This document shows, one piece after another, positions 22,813 to 35,624 of a DNA stretch of 64,000 nucleotides. The notes beneath the pieces were generated by a model that was given only the letters and a program-made list of their open reading frames with translations, ran no database searches and was not told the origin of the DNA. Positions within the stretch are counted from its first letter, which is position 1, and every line of letters begins with the position of its first letter. The translations under genes were made by a program, and so were the position numbers. Origin of the DNA: Zygaena filipendulae (Eukaryota > Arthropoda > Insecta > Lepidoptera > Zygaenidae); contig OU015670.1 of assembly GCA_907165275.2 (NCBI GenBank), forward strand, positions 8,149,501 through 8,213,500, written 5' to 3'.

Positions 22813-23301
22813 CGGGTCTCATCATCCGGCTTCTCTCTTTTTAGGCACTGGAGTGCTGGGGTATTTGGTGATTTTGGTGGTGAGGAGTGGGTTGTTGGGA
22901 AATAGTTCAACTTCTTGGCAGGCAGCTTTTTGCTGCTGAAGTGCTGAGTATTTTGGTTTTTTGGTGTCGGGAGGTGATGGGATCCGGCCGTGTGCTTGTC
23001 ATGTCCAGGTTTGTGCATCTGTGTGAAGAGGGTGCATTTTCATCTTTAGTGAAGAGTGTAACTATGAAATTGTTGAACTGGCGCTTTTGCTTTGTTAGTG
23101 TGTTGCCAATCGTCCATTTAAAAATTTCGGGCCCAGCTGAAAATCAGCGCTACGGCTCCGTGCCTAGCAATATGCTGAGCTGGGCACCATTTTGGCTTAA
23201 GTAAGTAATTTTAGATTTAGTGATAGGCATTCTGTAATTGTTGTTTTGGTTTTAATTTAATTTCTCTTTGATGTACTGTTTTTTTTTTAAGTCAAATAAA
23301 A

Positions 23302-23307
23302 TTTATT
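23302..23307 (-). promoter_or_regulatory. Polyadenylation signal of Mgat2
   Basis: AATAAA on the - strand (TTTATT on +), 45 bases beyond the stop. Confidence 0.5.
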
Positions 23308-23351
23308 ATTATTATTATTGTTATAGTGTACACATTAGGTGCGCTCGCGTG

Positions 23352-23535
23352 TCACCTGAGGTCGCCCCAGCCGCCGTTGCCCTTGCCCAGCCGCTTGTTG
23401 TGCTTGGGCCCGCCGGCGCTGGCGGTGGCGGCGACGCGCGCCGGGAACAGGTGCGGCCGCGCCGCCCGCAGCAGCCGCTGCACCTTGCCGATCACCGTCG
23501 ACGCGTTGCAGTTCGACTTCTTGTGGTGGATGCCG
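23352..23535 (-). CDS. Mgat2: Mgat2 exon 10 (last)
   Basis: Acceptor CACGCAG/CGGC completes a Cys codon split with exon 9 (HIGE-C-GIHHKK). Ends GKGNGGWGDLR then TGA. It stops right after the conserved GWGD block, a little shorter than many relatives. Confidence 0.9.
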
Positions 23536-26500
23536 CTGCGTGCGGTGGCAAACGCAAACACTTCAACACCCATATTAAATTTAACGATATTATAGTAGCT
23601 CCAGTTCCAGTACCAGCCGCGTTAATTCCGAAAATACATATATTTTATGTCGAAAAAATTTATACTTTAAAAGTTATTCAACATTAGTTTGGAGGTGACC
23701 TATTTACGAAATTCTAAGCGCTACGCCCGCGCCTACCGGTTCGATTTTTTTTTGCTGCGGGCGGCGTACGCACCTAATATTGTATTATAAATAATTTAGA
23801 CATGGGCCTAGTAAAAATGAAAAATATAACCTATGTTAAAACATATTGCGATGGATTCGCTAGTCGATTCTGAGCAAACTATTTTCTAGTTTTCAATTAA
23901 TTCATTAACACGTTGTATAAGCAATAGTGTGTTAACCCACAGTGGAGACATTTTGAGTAAATCGTGTTTTAAAATTTATAAACGCCATTTTGTATCAACA
24001 TTTTTTTACGTTCAACATTTTGTTGGTATTTAAACAATGTAATAAGGTAAACACATAGTTAAAAAACTTTCTACAGCTCTCAATAAAGCGTTCTGTATCA
24101 ATAACTTAATTTTGTGGGTTAACGTATTATTGCTTGTCGGCGACCATTTACATATATTATATACTATAGATATATAAACACGATCAGACTGGAAAATGGA
24201 ACCTGATTTTCATCACACAAAGTCCACCCTCACCCGGGAAACGAACGTGGAACCTATTGAATTAGCGGGGAGGAATGGTAACCAACAGCGCCAATCAGGC
24301 CTTTTATCATATGAGCGCTCACCATTCGCCTATATGGAACACCCTCGGCCCCTTGCAGAGCACCACTTTGAACTTCTCCCGGCCGCCTCCCCTGTTCTGC
24401 GACAGGTGGAGCAGCGAGTAGTCCCAGTTGTAGTCGTCGTACGCGCAGAACTGCTCCTGGACCTCCATTATGCTGTTCCACACGGTCTTATTGAACACCA
24501 TACCCATGTTGTGGACGCTGGAGTGCCACGGTAGAATTTCCACCTGGAAAAGAGATGGGGGGGGGGGGAAGAGTTACAGACGGCACTTCTATTCGTGCTA
24601 TTTAACAATTTTGTATTTTTAGTCCGTCGTGTAATTGGACATGGATTTTTTAATCAAACAATAACGGTCCCGTGACGTCAGTTATACGGGGTTATGACGT
24701 CACAAGCCCCCCCCCCCCCCAAACTTGAATGCGTTTTACCGGAGTTTATTTTCATTAGGTAATAAGAAATATCAAAATACCCGTATCTCTAATTTTTTCA
24801 CTATCCAACTGACGGACTAAAAAGAAATTTTGGTTTTCACACCCCGGACACATGGCTATTGGCAAACACTGAATTGTGAATTTTAGAGCGAATCTTATAT
24901 GTGTATTTAAAAATGGTTTAATCCACATACTAAACGACTGCAACTAACCTAATGTTATCCTGTCTGGCTCCAAATAGCAAGACATACAGTTCGAACTGTC
25001 GTCGAAGTTACAGTGGTAACACATAGACGGTTAAAGGCGAGGAAATTGTGTCAAATAAGGAGGGGGGGGGGGGAGGGGGGGAGGAAATAAGTACATAAAC
25101 TTATGAAGAATAGTATGGATGCATGCTGCATCAAACTATGTACATAATAGAAGCAAAAAGATATTTACAATAGTTCAAGTATATTTACAATACATTTAAA
25201 ATGGCGTATATTTACAATAGAACTAAAAATAAAATCGTACCATACGTAACCAACAGTCACTATTGATTCACTATCCTCTTCTAGTAGTACTAGTTTAACG
25301 TTAAATTAAAATGTCATATTATTTATTATTGTGATATTTCAACCATAAGGTGGTAGTATTTAAGGTCGAAATTTCTACTACACAAGCGACGGCCCCAAGC
25401 TAAGTATCATTGTGAATCCTAACTTAAGACATGCAATAGCATCTTCATTCAATACATGCATTTCAATCATCGATCTCATGTAAAAAGTAGATACACAATC
25501 GGCGGCGTCAAGAAATGTCGTCATGAAATGAGCGCCCACTTGAACATTTGGGTGCGCTTTTAAATCAGCTCATGAGACCGTATAGTATTTATTACGTTTT
25601 CACCTTATGCTTTAGGTGCAATTGTAGTAAAAAAATAGCATAAATATATTACGTGTTCACTACATTTAACACAAATTTTATTACATATTACAAATCAATA
25701 TAACCACAGCTGTAACTACGTAAACACGACTGTGGACAATGGGGATGTTGACTACTATTGAAAATCAAAATTCTAATTAGTCCGTCAGTTAGAAAATAAA
25801 AAAACAATAGACACGTATTTTTTGCTTTTTTAAATAAATTAAAATATACATGATAAAGCGCATTAAAGTTTAGGATAAGGAGGTCGTGACGTCACTAACC
25901 GCAAAACCGCCATACAAACTGTCAGAATAGTGACGTCACGCGAAATTTCAACTCAATATATCGCCGTTATTTTTTGATTACGTAAAAAAAGAAAAAATAC
26001 GTGTCCAATATTTTTTAATAATCTACAAGACGGACTAAAAAATAAAAATTAGTCAACATGCCCATTTTAAGTGAACTTTTGTATGGGACTGTGTATCTAC
26101 TTTTTATATGAGATCGATGATTACAATACACAACTATAACTTAAGTTTCAATTTTTTTTTACAATAGTGGTTATTCTAGCGTTGTGGTTTTTAAAATAAA
26201 TTATGACTTATCTATCCGTAGTTACTTACTGAAATTTAATTTGAATTTTAAATTTCAATTTCAATATTTTTCGGTGACACCTCGCTAAAATTACCGATTA
26301 ATGCCAACAGTTTTACACTAGTCCTATACCCACTGAACCACAGAGAAAAAACTAGCAGCACTCACTAATACAAAACAAAATTTTAATCTAGCAACACTAT
26401 GTCTCTATTTACATTATTAATTGCTATAAAACATGAAACTCTGCAAGCCCAAAAAGCATACTTAAGGGTCAAGCGCAAATCAGGCGCAGAACTGCTTGAG

Positions 26501-29500
26501 TAATGTTAGATTTTGTACTTAAAAGTAATGTTATACGGTCGTTTATTCAGTGACATAAAAACTGCTCGAGAATGCTCCGCCTGATCTGAATAATAGGGAT
26601 GTTGACTACTATTGAAAATCAAAATTCTAATTAGTCCGCCAGTTAGAAAATAAAAAAACAATAGACACGTATTTTTTGCTTTTTTAAATAAATTAAAATA
26701 TACAGAGATAAAGCGCATTAAAGTTTAGGATGAGGAGGTCGTGACGTCACTAACCGCAAAACCGCCATACAAACTGTCAGAATAGTGACGTCACGCGAAA
26801 TTTCAACTCAATATATCGCCGTTATTTTTTGATTACGTAAAAAAAATAAAAAATACGTGTCCAATATTTTTTAATAATCTACAAGACGGACTAAAAAAAA
26901 AAATTAAGTCAAATTAGTCAACATGCCCATTCTTTAGCGCCACCTGCTCTGTGTTGTTTCACAGGGTCCCGCGTCTCAATCTAGGGTCCTTATTCACTAT
27001 GACCAACAACATTCCTTGCCTATAACGCGCGTCCCAAAAACACAATCCCAAACGCTCCAGATGCCAAAACACTAGAAATTAGTATTCTGTATGCCATTTT
27101 GTAAATGCTTTTTTTTTAATGTAAAACTTCTTTGTACGCAAAAACAATTTTCGTAGCGCGTCATGGTCATAGTGAATACGGGCCTAGCTCTGTCTATATG
27201 TTATCAATAATATAATATACTAGCTGTGACCCGCGGTTTCACCCGCGTGAGTTTCGGAGTTCCAGTAGAAACTATTTTTTTTTTAAATAAAGCAGTGAAA
27301 GTCCCGTTAAAATCGTTCCAGCCGTTTCAGAGATTAGCCGGAACAAACAGGCAGACAGACAATTTTTTTTTATGTAAGTAACCGTACATTCATAATTATG
27401 CATTTAGTGAAAAGCTATTAATTTGGAATTACAAACAGATACTTCAATTTTATTTATATGTATACATACAGATGTTTATAAATGGACGCCGATAAGCAAT
27501 AACATATTAACCCACAAAATTAAGATATTTACGCTTTATTGAGGGTTATAGAACGTTTTTTAATTATGTTTTTACCTTATTACATTATTTAAATACCAAA
27601 AATATGTTGAAAATAAAAAAAAATTGACACAAAATGGCACTATAATTTTTAAAAACACGATTTACTCATAATTTCTTCAATGTGGGTCAAGACACTATCG
27701 CTTATCTATGTCCAACTTTAAGGATTCACTCTATCTAGTTCTAGTGTGGTCTGGTTTGTAGAGCTCGCCCCGTCTAGTCTAGTCTAGCCTATGTTTGTGT
27801 ACAAAACAGTCTATGGCATGCTCGGAAGCACCTTTTGCGTGTTGGTGTAGAGGTTAGGGTACACCTGGAAGTTCCAGGCCTGCGTGTCCTGCTTGGTGCG
27901 CCGCCTCTCGTCGCGCGCCGCCTTCACTTGCTGTATGTAGTTCAGCGTGAGCTGTTTTCGCCTCTGCTGCCGTCGCAATACGGTACATGTTCGCATGGCA
28001 CAGATAAATTATAATAATTTTATAATATATATATTATGTACTTGTACATGTATATATTATAATAGATAAACAAAATTTAAAATAAATAAAAAATTAAATT
28101 ATAAATCAAATAAGAAAATTCGATGAAACGTAATGGAAAAATATTTTGACTTTTTAGTAAATAAATACGTAATATAATATAATAATCTATCCATACATAA
28201 AATAAAACTGTAACCGCTGGTCTGTTTATGCAAACATCACAAGGAAACTATTGGAATGGAATTTCAATATTTGCTACCGCGGGTAACGTACATGCTTGAT
28301 ACTTTTTATTCAGGTACAAACAAAAGAGTTCCTGAGGGAGTCTCTAAAATAACTCCAGCGAAACCGCAGGGAACGGCTAGATATTACGAAATGTAGATTA
28401 TATGTACTCGCAACGCCCTAATGTAAATCTTGACACAGTGCGTGCAAAGCGTTCATGTCATGTTTATAGAATAGTAGATTTTACAACAAAAACACTAAAC
28501 GAACCATTTTTTATCCGAGACTTTTTCAGCCCTCGCCTTCGACTCGGCCTCGCCCTCGCCGTCGCCCTCGTAATGTCGAGGATAAAATGGTTTTGTGGAC
28601 GAGTTATAAACTCTGCTTTTCACTTCGATTGCGAGGAAATAAAACAGTAGTATAACGTAACATTTCTTTAATTAAAATTCAAAGTAAAATTAGTACAGTT
28701 TTGAATACTGAAGGAAATTGTTTTCCCGACATATTAACGGTAGATATGTCTTAAAAAAAACATAAGGCAAATAAAGTAAATATTATAAAATGACAAATTC
28801 TATCTATGAACTTCTTATTGTGTTCGGCTGTATGGCTCATTTTCCTCTGTAGCGACAACGTGTATGCAAAATTTGATGGTTATCAGTTAAGCCGTTAAGG
28901 GCGTGAAAGCGTAACAGACAGACAGACAGAGAATTACTATTTATAATATTAGTAGGGATTAATCTACAAGACGGGCTAAAAATTAAAATTCAGCCATCGT
29001 GCCCGTTGTAATTTTCGAGTTAAAGGTCACTTTAATTCCGATGGTGCGAAATACAATCGAACCAGCCTCGCACGGTGGGTGGGTGCTCACTGCTCACTGC
29101 TCCCTTTTACAACACTTTTTATGTGTTTCATTCTTCTGTTTACACTTATGTTGTGAATATATTATAATCTCTTATATATCCCTCTGTACTTGAGCATTTG
29201 TGTTTTTGCATGTTTATTTGCATGTGTGTGTGTATGTATGCATAATATGTGTGTGTATGTACGTGTATGTATGTATGCGTGTACTTATTTATACTTATAT
29301 CTAATATACTTATTTCAATGACAGTGAAGCCATTTTGTGACGCGACTGCATTGCGGCCCTGTCGGAAGACCAGCGCTTCATTATGTTCTGCCCCACAGAC
29401 ATAATGAAGCATTTATGCTGAGGCAGTGACCGATTGGCCCTCACACAGCACACCCTTCTATCTCCTTCATAATATTTGTTAAGTTTGTATTTTTTCCGTC

Positions 29501-32500
29501 TCTTATTTTTTATCTTTATGTGGGGACCAATAAACTCATTTTTCTTTCTTTCTTTCTTTCTTTCTCCCTGCTCAGCACTCACCCGGTCGCTGTTGACGTT
29601 GTAGTGGTACACCTTGAGATAGGTGCCGAGGCAGAGCATCTCGCACTTGGGGCAGCTCCTGTCGGCCGTGTCGCGCAGCAGCCGCAGCATGTGCAGGAAG
29701 TCCGGCGCCACGTAGTGGTCCTCCTCGAGGAACACCACCATGCCTGGGGAGTGGTGGAGAGGTCAATCGAACGCGTTTGGTTGCACAACGCAGAGAAAAC
29801 AATAAAGATAAACTCATACGAAATGCCTTATGAGACGTCCAGGCGCTTCGGTCGTTATATGGGATCGTACAGTCTGTGCATATTACAAGAAATGTCGGAT
29901 AAGAGACGCGCGTAGTAATTTTTGTCGGATGCATGTAAGACAAAAGAAAATGTCTTTTAATGTGCAAAAGGCCTTAAAATATTGTCCAATACAGCACCTT
30001 ATAACACAACAAAATCCATTTTTAATCGACATTAAATTAAGTGACCGAACCGCCATCTTTGATTCCCGCCAAAAAAACACTTTCGATATAGTTTCAGTAA
30101 TAATCGCCCATAGCAATAGTGGTGGGGAGTTCGCGCGGTCCGATCGCGCGCCTGTATGGAGTGTCGCTGGCACAGAAGTCACAGAACAGAAAATACAGAT
30201 AGAAGGGACAACCGCTTAGTTTAGTATGAAAATAGATGAAAACCAGTGTCGCCGGGTGATTTTCGCACACAAAACTATTCATCGCCCACTAAAATATTCA
30301 TTAACGATAAAAAATTTTGGTTGTTTTTACTTAGTCACTCTTTTCAAAATTTATTTATTTACTAGCTGTCCCCCGCGATTTCATCCGCGGTAATTTCGGA
30401 GTTCTCCCGTAGAAAAAGTACTCTACGTCCTTCTTTATACCCCTGAGTTTTGGAGTTCCCGCGGGAATTCCGGGATAAAAACTATCCTATCTTTTAAGTT
30501 GGACCATTTTATGAATGGTTACAAAATTTTATCAAAATCCGTTCAGTAGTTTCAGAGTCTATCGCGGGCAAACAACGTGACACGTGATTTATATATATTA
30601 GATTTATTGGCACTGTAGTGTTCACGCACACTACAGAGATACCTCGGTAGGTATCGGTTTATCACTGACTCACTACTACCCCCAGATCCGAGCGCCGACG
30701 CACGTCCGCCTCGCTCCGTGCCCAACAAGAGACCCAAAGAGTATATAACCACTACGAAGAGACCACTGAGCAAGTAATCACTACGTTTTAAGAGTAGGCA
30801 CTTCCATACTAATCGCTGATCCGATCTATGAAAGCATTTTGTGCCAACCATAGCAATGCAATGTATGACGCGGCCATAGAAAATTGCTTAAGTATTCCAA
30901 TGTTGGTAAAAAAGTTCGGGCATAAATCCATAGTAACTTTTGGTTCAAGGGAGTGTCGCTGGCCTGCAAGAGACTGCTGGTCAGTTGATGTTGACGATCC
31001 TTATATATATACCCACACGACATTTCTTTATACCCTCTCTCGGGTAGGTACCTACATGAGACAATGTATGGTGTCCACTTAATAGTTACAAACACTACAG
31101 GCACACCAACAGCATAGCATTTACAGTTTTAAGTTAAGTTTCTATAAATTACACTTTAATTAATTAAAATTCACAGCTTGGGAATATTGTGGTAAATATA
31201 CTTGGGATGGCAGCAAAAGCAGTTTTGGGTAAGTCAGAGCATCTGCTCTGACTTCCTTTGCAACGGTGGCGCGCCTGCCCAGCCTACATTGTCTTCTCTA
31301 GTTAATTGGACGCAGATAAGCAATAACATGTTAACCCACAAAATTATGTTATTGATTCAGAACGATTTATTGAGAGTTAGGGAACGTTTTTCAATTATGT
31401 GTTTACCTTATTACATTGCTTAAATATGTAACTAAATATTGAACATAAAAAACGTTGACACAAAATGGCGCTCCTACTTTTTTTTTTTAATTTATTATCA
31501 ATAGGACCACAGACAGGTTAACAATGTTGTATAACATAAATGAGCACTTTAAGAACTAAATAATTGCTAACCCTACTTCGATGGTCTCAGTATTATAAAT
31601 ATTATTCATTCAAGTGGAGCTATGTGTTTATATCATATAAGAACATAATTGCTAAATTATTCGCTTGGACTACGGTATGCTCCCACAAAATTACAGCCAC
31701 CATGGGTCCAAAAAATTTATCTAAAAATAAATTATAAAAAATTTATTTAAAAAAATTTATTAAAAAATTTATTTAAAAATTTATATTATCTATAAAAAGC
31801 CATTAATGAAGAGTAGTAGGTATAAACTCCCGCACATAACCGATATAACCGATTGCCCTCAAAAACGCGATTTTTAAAACGCGATTTACTCAAAATTCCT
31901 CCAGTGTACTAACACATTATTGCTTATCTATGTCCAATTTATCTGCTCTGTGGTCGCCGGTGTGATGGTGTCGTTACCGGTGTGCGCGGCGGTGGCCTGC
32001 AGCTGGTTGAAGATGCGGTTCGCCTTCCACCACCAGTGGTGCTTCGTCTGGCAGTACTTCGCCTCGCGGTAGTGGCCGTGCAGGTCCGGGTGCAGCGCGT
32101 TGTTGCACTTCAGCTGGATCGCCCTGGGGGCGAGTGGACCAGAGTTGTTGTACACGGCGTTTGAACAAATCCAGTGAAGCCGAGTGAGTACACAGGGCTG
32201 TCTTGGTTACAGAGGACTAGGCGCGACAAACGCACGTCAAGGCCGCATCGCAATTTTTCGTATTTTTTACTAACTAGCTTTCCCCCTCGGAGTTCGGAGG
32301 TCCCGCGGGAAATTCAGGATAAACTATAAGTATGAACCTTCCTCTTGAATCACTCTATTTATTGGTGTAAACTTCATGAAAATTCGTTCAGTAGTTATTG
32401 AGTTTTTCGCGAACAGACAGATAGACAGAGAGATTCGGCGAGAACTTTATTTATACGTACAACTAGCTATTCCCCGCGGAGTTCGGAGTCCCCACGGGTT

Positions 32501-35500
32501 CGAGTTCCTCTTGAATCACTCTCTATCTATTGCTGAAAACCGCATGAAAATCCGTTCAGTAGTTTTTGAGTTTATCGCGAACAGACAGACAGACAGACAC
32601 GCGGCGGAGGTGTGATACCAAACAAAGATACGCCTGCGTCCAACAAAGGTCAAGCAGTGCATGGTTACATACAGGTGTCCTAAAGCTCTACGTCAATCTT
32701 GAAAACTTACAAGTTACTTAGAAGTGTAGGTGGAATGTAATCAGTTGTACTCACTTGTCCCGCTTCACGTCCCGGGGACAGTCGTTGGGGTCCATGCCGG
32801 GGAACTGGTCCGGGTGCGTCTGCAGCGAGTACGGGTAGAATATCTGCATCACCTGCGAATGTGTAGTCAAATGATATAATACAATACAAAATACTTTATT
32901 GCACCAAAGATATTTTACAGTATTTATGCAGTCTGGAAAATGTGTCTGGTTAGTCTGGTTATGATAGTCATTATACGTAAAACAAAGTCGCTTCACGCTG
33001 TCTGTCTGTCCATATGTATGCTTCGATCTTTAAAACTACGCAACGGATGTTGATGCGGTTTTTATAATAGATAGAGTGATTCAAGAAGAAGGTTTGTTCG
33101 TATAGTTTATCCTGTAATTCTCGCGAGAACTCCGAAATTACCGCGGGTGAAACCGCGGGGGACGGCTACTGCTATAATAAATGCGAATGGGAGTTTGTTT
33201 GGTTGTTACGCTTTCACGCTTTAACTACTCAACCGGTCATCATGAAATTTTGCACACACATTCTCTGGGGTACAGAGAAGGACATAGGATACCAAATTTT
33301 TATCTCAGAATTCCCGCAAGATCCCCGAAATTAATGCGGGTGAGGCCGCGGGGAACAGCTAGTATTCTCACTAATATTAAAAACGCGAAAGTATGTATGT
33401 GTACTATATACTACAGAATGGATTTGAATTACACATAGGGTACTTTTTATCCAGGAATTACCGCGGGATCTCCGAAATTAACGCCGGTGAAACCGAGGGG
33501 AACAGCTAGTTATACAAAGTGGAGACGATAATACGACAATAAATGAAAACACCGGCAATACTAATATATTAAAGTACAATGAAATTATCAAATAAGTCCT
33601 AATATCGAAATAGAAATTTTTTTTTTTTTTTTAATTAATTGAAGAAAAAAATGGAACACCATTTGTTAATATTGGTTCACAAATCCGTGATAAGAGCGGC
33701 AACAGCGCGCGCGCGTGGTGTCTTCTGATTGGCGCCGTGCGCGCTGGACGTCGCTGCGAGTTGGCAACGTGGCATATTTTTACAATACGGAATTTGTTTA
33801 CCTACCCGTGATAACTTAGTTACCCAGGAAAAATATACAGGATGAAGAAAACTTTTATAAATGAGAAATTTCGATATTTGGGATTATTTGTCATTTTTAT
33901 TATTCTCTTACATATTAGTACTACCGGTGTTTTCATTTACTGTCGTATTGTCGTCTCCACCCGTTATATACGTGTATTTGAGATCAAGGAGCCGTAACTT
34001 CTATTCTAAACAGCCATCGACCCTAATGGCGGATCCTATAGGTACCTAGACCTCTGAACTAAGCTTCTCGGCCACCCACCTTGGTGAAGTCTATGCTCCG
34101 CACCAGCGCGTTGATGGTCTCATCATAGTAGTCGTGCGAGAAGACGAGCAGCGTCCGCTCGATGTCGCGCGCCTGCGCCAGCGACACGATCAGGTGGCGC
34201 AGGTACGTCAGCCGGGTGTGCACCTGCGGACAGCGGACCATAGGCTAGGGCTGCGTTCCAAAAAAGCCCTCGTGTGCACACCGACTCAGACGTGCACACT
34301 TGCCGTTCCGAAATTTTCGTGTACATCCGGTGTACTCAAGTGAACTGTTCCGAAATATGCAGTGGTACACACTGATGTGCCACCAAACCAACTGGCGAAA
34401 TAGTACGGGAATTCGCTGTGCTATAACAATGCTTCTCTCTTCTTCTTCTTCTTCAATTATGGCAATCTATCGCGATTTATCACATTTCACTCTGCCAATG
34501 TACGTATTAAAGCAATTAAAGTAATTATAGCGAAACGCCAATGACCATGTTACATACCGCGAGATAAAACATGGTTCTCTCTCGAAAACCTTCTTGGAAA
34601 ACAAAATGGCTGCTAAACGGTGGTGAATAAATAACGGTTGTCTGGATAATAAAGGTGGTCTGAAAGAGATCGCTAGTAAAGCGATAAGACCGCCTTTTGT
34701 ATGCCTTTATTTATAAGTTTTTTGTTTTTGTTAACATTAAACATTATTTTACTATTCTATTCTAAATAACGCGACTCGCTACGACGACCTCCACCGGTGA
34801 TTATAATTATACTCTTTGCCGGTCAACAGCCAATGCAAAGAGTATATAACCAATGCTTCTCTCAGTAATAAAAATAAAATGTTTACGTCATGTCCTATGA
34901 GGACGAAGTAAGAAAAACTAAGTCTGTCAATGTCGACATTGTTTCTCTATTTTACTATTGTTTTGCTAGGAATTAAAACGTAGGTAGTCAGTAGTGGTTA
35001 TATTCTATTTGCTAGGAATTATATTATCTTTGGGATATTTTAAACGTGATAAAAGTAAATAAAATCAGCAATAATGTCCGATGAAGATGAAGCGGAGACG
35101 GTTAGTTTTGAATTTTAACTGTGTACCATGTGTTGCAAATGACATATCCATAATATCCATAATATATTAAATGGTTACCTATTCAACACCGTAGGAATGT
35201 CCGAGTCCTCTGTACCCTTTTCTCTATTTTATACGATCCACACTGTCCCGAATATTTAAAATCTCAATTCAAATTTCTTTCAGATACTCATTCATTGTCA
35301 CTACGTTCCTCTAACAACCTTCTCCTCTTCATTCCATCCCATCGTACTGGGTTCATCTCAAAATCTTTTGCTGTCACTGCTGTGCGACTCTGGAACAGCT
35401 TGCCCTTAGAGCTGCGCAAATGCCCTAACAAATTCATTTTCAAACATAGAGTGCGAAATTATTTCCTAGACTCTGGTGGCTTGCCGGGAGTAGCCATTTA

Positions 35501-35593
35501 GAACCTGCAGTCGTTTGTAACTCTCCCACCCTTCCAACTATTATGTATTAAGTTAGATATCCCTATTATTAAATGTTTCTGTAATTCCTTTTG

Positions 35594-35624
<31 letters not shown>

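Larger units (their letters stand above)
20766..23351. other. MITE-rich intergenic region
   Basis: No gene seen. AT-rich sequence to 21490, then a CRE-bearing MITE (21497-21803) and a nested set of palindromic elements (about 21825-22812). A short unclassified stretch follows to the Mgat2 3' end. Confidence 0.7.

Noticed and set aside
23268..23687. 139-codon + strand frame
   Set aside because: Antisense of Mgat2 exon 10, with a poly-Tyr start from a simple repeat.
24196..24534. 112-codon + strand frame
   Set aside because: It is the antisense shadow of Mgat2 exon 9.
28402..28650. 82-codon + strand frame with RLRLGLALAVALVM
   Set aside because: The hydrophobic stretch comes from a CTCGCCCTCGCC-like simple repeat inside an intron, bordered by inverted ATTTTATCC-like words; a small repeat is more likely than a gene.
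29520..29967. Overlapping 130-codon frames on both strands
   Set aside because: Shadows of Mgat2 exon 8; only the - strand frame with FLEEDHYV has family motifs and proper splice sites.
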